Positions 58,430 to 64,000 of a stretch of 64,000 bases of DNA are shown here, piece after piece. Location: contig NZSL01000010.1 in the NCBI GenBank assembly GCA_002696735.1, positions 237,652 to 301,651 on the forward strand, written 5' to 3'. The translations under genes and the position numbers were made by a program. Under the pieces are notes generated by a model. It had not been told where the DNA came from and did not search any database. It worked only from the letters and a program-made list of their open reading frames with translations. Each line of letters opens with the position of its first letter. Positions within the stretch are counted from its first letter, which is position 1. This DNA is from Methylophaga sp. (GTDB lineage: Bacteria; Pseudomonadota; Gammaproteobacteria; Nitrosococcales; Methylophagaceae).

Positions 58430-58993
58430 ATGAAGAAATTTTTGCAAATCGTTGCAGCCGCAGTTATCGCCTTACCTTTGGTAGCCACAGCGCACGGCCC
58501 TACTCGTCAGGAAGTTGATGAGAAAATAGTGATTAATGCTTCACCTGAAAAAGTCTGGAGCATGCTCAAAGATTTTAGCGCCATTGATAAATGGCATCCA
58601 GCAGTTGAAAGTGTTGAAATGAAGGACGATAAGGTTCGTGTTTTAACATTGAAAAGCGAAGGCAACCCAACTATTACCGAAGAGCTGGATAAAATTAACG
58701 ACGAAAAAATGACCTTGATTTACAAGATCACTGATATGAGCGTCGTTAAAACCATTACGTTTAACAGTCAAGATACACCTTATTACACCTTGCCCGTTTC
58801 TACCTACAAATCATGGATGTATGTTAATGAAGTAGATGGTGGAACTGAAGTAAGATGGCGCGGTAAATTCTATCGTTCTTTCATGGATAACCCACCAGTA
58901 CCAGAAGGTCAGTCTGATGCTGAAGCGGTTGAAGCTGTAACTGCTGTGTATAAAAGCGGTTTGGAAAACCTGAAAAACATTATGGAAAAATAA
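58430..58993 (+). CDS. MxaD-like periplasmic SRPBCC protein
   Basis: The ATG at 58430 has GGAG at a good distance and gives 187 residues with a signal peptide (IAAAVIALPLVATA-like: VAAAVIALPLVATA). The mature start AHGPTRQEVDEKIVINASPEKVW and DFSAIDKWHPAVESV match MxaD, the periplasmic protein which in methanol oxidisers aids transfer between methanol dehydrogenase and cytochrome cL. An SRPBCC (polyketide cyclase-like) fold is evident. There are no mxa genes beside it. It shares one base (TAATG) with the beta-propeller gene and probably forms an operon with it. MxaD identity is from motif memory and needs an alignment. Confidence 0.72.
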   Translation: MKKFLQIVAAAVIALPLVATAHGPTRQEVDEKIVINASPEKVWSMLKDFSAIDKWHPAVESVEMKDDKVRVLTLKSEGNPTITEELDKINDEKMTLIYKITDMSVVKTITFNSQDTPYYTLPVSTYKSWMYVNEVDGGTEVRWRGKFYRSFMDNPPVPEGQSDAEAVEAVTAVYKSGLENLKNIMEK

Positions 58994-59985
58994 TGCTTTT
59001 TTCGAACGACAAAAATGCTTTTCTGAAAGCGGCCCTTAATCGGGTCGCTTTTTTTATGTTTGCAACGATTTCGTTAAGCGCCTGTGCAGAAAAAACTGAC
59101 TATGCCTTTATCACCAACCAGCTCAGTGATGACATAACGGTGATTGATATAAATGAGCGGCAAGTAGTCAGCACGATTAAGGCCGGCAAGGCGCCGGCGG
59201 GAGTGGCATTAAGTCAGAACGGAAATCGAGTACTGATTACCAATCCTGACAGCCAGAATATTTCCGTTATTGATGCACGTAAATTAACTGAAATCAGCCA
59301 GATTCCAGTCGGTCAGGGACCGGTCGGTATCGCCACTAACCATGATGGCAGCATTGCTTATGTTGCTGACTGGTACGAACATAAAATCAGTATCGTCGAC
59401 GTCGATGAACAACAAATCCGTCATCGTATCAACGTAGGGAAATCACCTGCAGGTATTATCCTCGATGAATCACGTAACCGATTATATGTTGCTAACCGTG
59501 ATGACAATACTGTCAGCATCATCGACACTATTACTGAACAGGTTCTGGAAATCGTAAATGTTGGCAAATCCCCGTTTGGTCTTGCATTAACGACGGACGG
59601 ACAACGGCTTTTCAGCGTAAATGTTCAAGATAACAGTGTGACGATGATTGATACTCATAACTTGACAGCAACGTCCACAATCGAGGTTGGTGAATGGCCC
59701 TATTGTGCGGTGGCTAGCCCTGATGGCAAGTTTCTCTATGTGACCAATCAGGATGAAAACAGCGTATCCGTGATAGACATTGCTACACAGAAGAATATTA
59801 ATACCATTGATGTAGAAGACAGTCCGGAAGGTATTGATATAACGGCCAATGGTAAACATCTCTACGTTTCCAACTGGGGTAGTGACAGTGTATCCATCAT
59901 TGACACGACTACGGGCAAACGTATTACTGATGTTAAAACTGGAAAAGGCAGCCGTGCTTTTGGTGATTTTATTATCAGTCAATAA
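58993..59985 (+). CDS. YVTN-repeat seven-bladed beta-propeller lipoprotein
   Basis: The 330-residue protein has a lipobox (ATISLSAC) and then seven repeats of about 42 residues. Each contains a blade of the form NRLYVANRDDNTVSIID...V-x-V-G-K-S-P-x-G-I/L, typical of YVTN and PQQ-catabolism-associated propellers. It would lie in the periplasm on a membrane. Such propellers in methylotrophs are found beside PQQ-dependent alcohol dehydrogenase genes. The partner or ligand is unknown. The start overlaps the mxaD-like stop by one base. Confidence 0.85.
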   Translation: MLFSNDKNAFLKAALNRVAFFMFATISLSACAEKTDYAFITNQLSDDITVIDINERQVVSTIKAGKAPAGVALSQNGNRVLITNPDSQNISVIDARKLTEISQIPVGQGPVGIATNHDGSIAYVADWYEHKISIVDVDEQQIRHRINVGKSPAGIILDESRNRLYVANRDDNTVSIIDTITEQVLEIVNVGKSPFGLALTTDGQRLFSVNVQDNSVTMIDTHNLTATSTIEVGEWPYCAVASPDGKFLYVTNQDENSVSVIDIATQKNINTIDVEDSPEGIDITANGKHLYVSNWGSDSVSIIDTTTGKRITDVKTGKGSRAFGDFIISQ

Positions 59986-59991
59986 TCTGTT

Positions 59992-60747
59992 GTGACAATT
60001 CAGATAACTTCCCTGGCTGTAACTGACGCCACGTTAAGCAATAGAGCGGCCTTACTGGCTGAGCAACTTAATCTTGAATTAATGTTGCCTGATGCAGAAA
60101 AAGCCCAGCTGATTTTAACGCCTAACCGACTGGAAATTCGTTATCCCCAGCTGGGGGGGCCCGTTTTTATCGATTTTGTTAGCGGTAAAAATCAGCACCG
60201 ACGTCAATTTGGTGGTGGTCGGGGTCAGCCACTGGCAAAAGCTGTAGGCCTTAAAAACGGCGCGAATCCAATTATCATCGATGCAACTGCCGGTTTTGGC
60301 AGGGATGCTTTTGTATTTGCCAGCCTCGGTTGTCAGGTGACAATGCTTGAACAGCAACCACTTGTAGCAGCCCTATTGTCCGATGCGATGCAACGTGCAG
60401 AGACAGATGCAGAGACGGCACAAATTATCTCGCGCATGCAGTTACACCAGAGCGATGCTACGAAGTATTTAGCCAGCCTTAGCGAAGCAGAAAGACCGGA
60501 TGTGGTTTATCTGGATCCGATGTATCCAGCACGAGAAAAATCGGCTCTGGTCAAAAAGGAAATGCAGCTTTTACATCAGCTGGTCGGCCCCGATAGTAAT
60601 AGTGCCGAGTTACTCAATATTGCACGTAAAGTTGCGTTAAAACGGGTAACCGTTAAACGACCAAAAGGTGCTGAATTTTTCGCAGATCAAAAACCACACG
60701 TCAGCATTGAAAGTAAAAATACCCGTTACGATATTTATACTGGTTAA
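59992..60747 (+). CDS. rsmJ: 16S rRNA (guanine(1516)-N(2))-methyltransferase RsmJ
   Basis: The 251-residue protein uses a GTG start (59992), 6 bp after the propeller stop. The SAM-binding motif is IIIDATAGFGRDAFVFASLG and the catalytic motif is VVYLDPMYPAREKSALVKKEM. FGGGRGQPLAKAVG is a typical RsmJ (YhiQ) stretch. It methylates G1516 of 16S rRNA. It is convergent with rarA with a 6-bp gap. Confidence 0.94.
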   Translation: MTIQITSLAVTDATLSNRAALLAEQLNLELMLPDAEKAQLILTPNRLEIRYPQLGGPVFIDFVSGKNQHRRQFGGGRGQPLAKAVGLKNGANPIIIDATAGFGRDAFVFASLGCQVTMLEQQPLVAALLSDAMQRAETDAETAQIISRMQLHQSDATKYLASLSEAERPDVVYLDPMYPAREKSALVKKEMQLLHQLVGPDSNSAELLNIARKVALKRVTVKRPKGAEFFADQKPHVSIESKNTRYDIYTG

Positions 60748-60753
60748 TTGCCG

Positions 60754-62076
60754 TTAGCGTCGTTGTTTATCCAGTTCTCTCAGATGCGCCAGTTTTTCGG
60801 CAATTTTGATTTCCAGACCACGGTTGACCGGCTGATAATAGTGTCGCTGCGGCATAGTTTCCGGAAAATAGTTTTCTCCCGCCGCATATGCATCCGGCTC
60901 ATCATGGGCGTAACGGTATTCCTTACCGTAATCCAGCTCTTTCATTAACTTGGTCGGGGCATTACGCAAATGCAAAGGCACTTCGGCTGAACCAAAGTTC
61001 CTGGCATCCTGCATCGCCGCTTTAAAAGCGGTATATACAGCATTACTTTTTGGTGCACTGGCCAGATAGACCACCGCTTGAGCAATCGCCAGTTCGCCTT
61101 CAGGACGACCCAGTTTATCAAAGCTTTCCCAGGCATCCAACGCAATACGCAAGCCCCGCGGATCAGCATTACCGATATCTTCAACCGCCATCCGCACAAT
61201 ACGCCGCATCAAATAAACTGGATCACAACCACCATCCAGCATCCGACATAACCAATACAACGCTCCGTCTGGTGAGGAGCCACGAACTGATTTATGTAAT
61301 GCCGAGATCTGATCGTAAAAAGCTTCTCCACCCTTATCGAATCGTCGTAAGGTACCTGATAATACTTCGGCCAGATCAGTCTCATCGACTTCGGTTTGCT
61401 GTTTACTGTCTGCTAAATCAATGGCGATTTCCAACAGGTTCAGCACCCTTCGGCCATCCCCATCGGCTGCTTGCGCCAACTGTTCACGTAACTTATCGCT
61501 CATCGCGATATCACGGCCAGCAAGTCCACGGATACCATCCTGCATAGCCCGCTCAATGATCAGTTTTAAATCATTAATTTCCAGCGATTTGAGTACGTAG
61601 ACGCGTGCCCGCGATAACAATGCGTTATTTAATTCGAATGACGGGTTTTCAGTGGTGGCACCGATAAAGGTAAAGGTGCCGTCCTCAACATAAGGAAGAA
61701 AAGCATCCTGCTGCGACTTATTAAACCGATGCACCTCATCGACAAACAACATGGTGCGTCGACCACGTTCCTGTTGCAACTGTTTGGCTCTGGCAACAGC
61801 TTCACGAACTTCTTTAACCCCGGCCAATACCGCCGAAATACTGATAAATTCTGCATCACAATAACCAGCGATCAATCGTGCCAGCGTTGTCTTACCAGTT
61901 CCTGGAGGGCCCCAGAAGATCATTGAATGCGGCTGGCCTGTGGCGATGGCCTGTCTTAAGGGCTTCCCCTCGGCCAGTAAATGTTGCTGACCGATATATT
62001 CATCCAGCGACTGCGGCCGCATCCGATCAGCCAATGGACGGCCGACCTGTGGATGCAGATTATCAAACAGACTCAT
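60754..62076 (-). CDS. rarA: Replication-associated recombination protein A
   Basis: The 440-residue AAA+ protein has [16 protein letters not shown] at the start, Walker [10 protein letters not shown], Walker [17 protein letters not shown], sensor 1 [10 protein letters not shown] and the MgsA C-terminal region ([19 protein letters not shown]). It works at stalled replication forks with DNA polymerase clamp components. It shares one base with lolA (TAATG). Confidence 0.96.
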   Translation of the reverse strand: MSLFDNLHPQVGRPLADRMRPQSLDEYIGQQHLLAEGKPLRQAIATGQPHSMIFWGPPGTGKTTLARLIAGYCDAEFISISAVLAGVKEVREAVARAKQLQQERGRRTMLFVDEVHRFNKSQQDAFLPYVEDGTFTFIGATTENPSFELNNALLSRARVYVLKSLEINDLKLIIERAMQDGIRGLAGRDIAMSDKLREQLAQAADGDGRRVLNLLEIAIDLADSKQQTEVDETDLAEVLSGTLRRFDKGGEAFYDQISALHKSVRGSSPDGALYWLCRMLDGGCDPVYLMRRIVRMAVEDIGNADPRGLRIALDAWESFDKLGRPEGELAIAQAVVYLASAPKSNAVYTAFKAAMQDARNFGSAEVPLHLRNAPTKLMKELDYGKEYRYAHDEPDAYAAGENYFPETMPQRHYYQPVNRGLEIKIAEKLAHLRELDKQRR

Positions 62077-62708
62077 TAGGGAACGTCGCCCACCACATCA
62101 ACACCCGATGGCGCTTTGAATTCGAATCTTGATGCTGGTAAATCAGGATTAATCTTTAGATTTTTAAACACCAGTCGGGTGCGCTGATCAAAACTGTCTA
62201 CCATCAGCATTTCACGAATACCCTTTTCATCAAAAGCCAAAGCGACTGTCTGGTAATTGTTGTCATCCGCTTTTGGCACCAGTCGAACCCATTGCAGATC
62301 GTCTTCCGATTCCAGTTCCTGAATATCGTATTCCGCTTCTGGCAAGGTATTGCCGGATAATAAACCTGCTGGCGTTTCGGCTAAGGCTTCATCCTGTAAC
62401 TTGACTGTGATTTGTTCCAAATCGACATCGTAAAACCAGATACGCTCGCCATCCGCCACGATTTGTTGCGGGAAAGGCGTTTCATAATCCCAACGGAATT
62501 TACCGGGCCTGGATAACAGAAACTGACCGGTTGCTTCTTCAACCACCTGTCCATCCGTATCAATTACAGTTTGCTGGAAATCCGCTTCCAACTGAGAGAC
62601 CTCCTGAACAAATGTATTGAGCCTATCAACAGCCGATTCTGCAAATGCCAATGATGGCAGAATTAACCACCCAAGCATCAACCACTGTATTGCACAGCGT
62701 TTTATCAT
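62076..62708 (-). CDS. lolA: Outer-membrane lipoprotein carrier protein LolA
   Basis: The ATG at 62708 has GGAG upstream and gives 210 residues, with a signal peptide ending SLAFA. The mature part has the LolA features [31 protein letters not shown] and the late [14 protein letters not shown]. It ferries lipoproteins across the periplasm from LolCDE to LolB. ftsK lies 60 bp upstream in the same direction, as in E. coli. Confidence 0.95.
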   Translation of the reverse strand: MIKRCAIQWLMLGWLILPSLAFAESAVDRLNTFVQEVSQLEADFQQTVIDTDGQVVEEATGQFLLSRPGKFRWDYETPFPQQIVADGERIWFYDVDLEQITVKLQDEALAETPAGLLSGNTLPEAEYDIQELESEDDLQWVRLVPKADDNNYQTVALAFDEKGIREMLMVDSFDQRTRLVFKNLKINPDLPASRFEFKAPSGVDVVGDVP

Positions 62709-62768
62709 TTCTTTACTCCAAAACATTTCAGGAACAACTAAGACATCAACTGTTACTAACTAATTGCA

Positions 62769-64000
62769 TTAATTACGCGGAGGGGGTGCTAATACTTCAC
62801 GGCTACCATTGGTTTGCATTGCTGAAACCACACCTGCAGCTTCCATCGCTTCTACAATGCGAGCCGCGCGGTTATAGCCGATTTTCAGGCGACGCTGCAC
62901 TCCGGAAACAGAAGCGCGGCGGCTTTCAGTCACAATCTGCACCGCTTGATCATAGAGGGGATCAGATTCTCCATCACTGGCATCACCAATGCCGCTGCCC
63001 CCCTCGCTATCATCATCCGCATTATCCTGAGTAATTTCTTCCAGATAATTTGGGCCGCCCTGGGTTTTCAGGAAATTCACCACAGCATGCACTTCATGAT
63101 CATCGACAAAGGCGCCATGCACCCGTTCTGGCAATCCACTGCCTGGAGGCAGATATAACATATCGCCCTGCCCTAATAGCTGCTCTGCTCCCATCTGATC
63201 AAGGATAGTGCGTGAATCAATTCGCGACGACACCTGAAACGCCATTCGTGTGGGTATATTGGCCTTAATCAAACCGGTAATGACATCGACCGATGGTCTT
63301 TGGGTTGCCAGAATCAAATGAATACCGGCAGCACGAGCTTTCTGGGCCAGCCGGGCGATCAGTTCTTCGACTTGCTTGCCGACCACCATCATCATATCGG
63401 CCAGTTCGTCGATAATCACCACGATAAATGGCAAAGTTTCCAGTGTTGGAATCGGTTCCCCGGGTAACACTTCAGCCATTGGATCCGGAATGGGTTCACC
63501 ACTATCAATCGCATCCTGTACTTTTTTATTAAACCCAGCGATATTTCGCACGCCTAATGCCGCCATCAGCGGATAACGTCGTTCCATTTCGGCAACACAC
63601 CAGCGCAATGCATTGGCGGCTTCTTTCATGTCGGTGACGACCGGCGTCAATAAATGTGGAATATCTTCATAAATTGATAATTCCAGCATTTTGGGGTCTA
63701 CCATAATTAGCCGGACCTCTTTCGGAGTGGCTTTATACAGCAGACTTAAAATCATGGCATTTACTGCAACAGACTTACCTGACCCCGTTGTGCCCGCCAC
63801 CAGTAAATGCGGCATTTTTTCAAGGTTTGCCACCACAGGTCGGCCGGCAATATCTTTACCCAAGGCCATAACCAGCGGTGATTTACTGTTTTCATAATCA
63901 CTACAGGCGAGAATTTCACGTAACCGAACTACTTCACGTATTTCGTTGGGAATTTCTAAACCAACATAGGGTTTACCCGGAATAATCTCAACAATACGCA
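62769..64000 (-). CDS. ftsK: DNA translocase FtsK, C-terminal part (5' end outside window)
   Basis: The frame is open through the end of the window; translation of 63870-64000 reads [20 protein letters not shown] and onward, a standard FtsK beta-domain lead-in. The motor domain has Walker [10 protein letters not shown], Walker [34 protein letters not shown] and the C-terminal gamma winged-helix (about the last 65 residues; [20 protein letters not shown]). The N-terminal membrane domain is absent only because of the window edge. FtsK moves DNA toward XerCD-dif at the septum. Confidence 0.96.
   Translation of the reverse strand, partial: RIVEIIPGKPYVGLEIPNEIREVVRLREILACSDYENSKSPLVMALGKDIAGRPVVANLEKMPHLLVAGTTGSGKSVAVNAMILSLLYKATPKEVRLIMVDPKMLELSIYEDIPHLLTPVVTDMKEAANALRWCVAEMERRYPLMAALGVRNIAGFNKKVQDAIDSGEPIPDPMAEVLPGEPIPTLETLPFIVVIIDELADMMMVVGKQVEELIARLAQKARAAGIHLILATQRPSVDVITGLIKANIPTRMAFQVSSRIDSRTILDQMGAEQLLGQGDMLYLPPGSGLPERVHGAFVDDHEVHAVVNFLKTQGGPNYLEEITQDNADDDSEGGSGIGDASDGESDPLYDQAVQIVTESRRASVSGVQRRLKIGYNRAARIVEAMEAAGVVSAMQTNGSREVLAPPPRN

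Noticed and set aside
61050..61547. 165-codon plus-strand frame antisense to rarA
   Set aside because: The product is Pro/His/Arg-rich low-complexity text, typical of reverse-frame translation of a real gene.

Overview
The window reads as core chromosome of a gammaproteobacterium with moderate GC, densely coding, with many 1-8 bp start/stop overlaps. Gene orders typical of Gammaproteobacteria are present: guaB-guaA beside a divergent xseA, mlaFEDCB-ibaG-murA-hisG-hisD-hisC, metX-metW, pilT-pilU beside yggS-proC-yggT, and ftsK-lolA-rarA. A gene resembling MxaD of methanol dehydrogenase systems (58430-58993), 6-phosphogluconate dehydrogenase and System II cytochrome c maturation make a methylotroph of the Methylophaga type a reasonable inference. 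No rRNA or methanol dehydrogenase gene is present to prove it.

Layout. 1-3.3 kb: 3' end of a hybrid histidine kinase, an M23 peptidase and xseA. 3.3-8.2 kb: guaB, guaA, acyP, a small membrane protein and a YjiK/SdiA-regulated-like lipoprotein. 8.2-17.2 kb (minus strand): gnd overlapped with an unusual nucleotidyltransferase-like gene, a PepSY-associated-like protein, three tiny genes behind a Fur-box-like palindrome, an Slp lipoprotein, the YlqF GTPase, and a 1051-residue sensor with a degenerate HD-GYP domain. 17.5-22.8 kb: DUF454, nitroreductase, HopJ, and a 1285-residue FAD/Fe-S oxidoreductase. 22.9-28 kb: uppP, rplM-rpsI, and a lipid A/LPS group (pagL-like, lpxL-like, waaA) with tadA. 28-34.8 kb: mltF, then dsbA-ccsA-resB and a diheme cytochrome c, and engB. 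35-44.3 kb: glgP, tRNA-Arg(CCG), an NtrC-type regulator with a pseudo-receiver, small stress-type proteins (DUF2383-like, BON, CsbD), an OmpA-type lipoprotein, and pilU/pilT. 44.4-50.7 kb: yggS-proC-yggT, metX-metW-pyrE, a TauE-type permease and a DUF4124 protein. 50.7-58.2 kb: the his/murA/mla block. 58.4-64 kb: mxaD-like plus YVTN beta-propeller, rsmJ, rarA, lolA and the 3' part of ftsK.

The most unusual structure is a pair of related non-coding elements, 25245-25313 (69 bp) and 48921-49256 (336 bp). They share terminal inverted repeats, a common core and CTAG at both ends. Each sits exactly between two convergent genes, and all four flanking stop codons are TAG triplets inside the terminal CTAG tetramers. 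This fits insertion of a MITE-like element into a CTAG that was the shared overlapping stop of two convergent genes, with 4-bp target duplication restoring both stops. Other points worth checking are the HD-GYP protein lacking several expected metal ligands, the iron-box-controlled cluster of tiny genes, and the nucleotidyltransferase-gnd pair.
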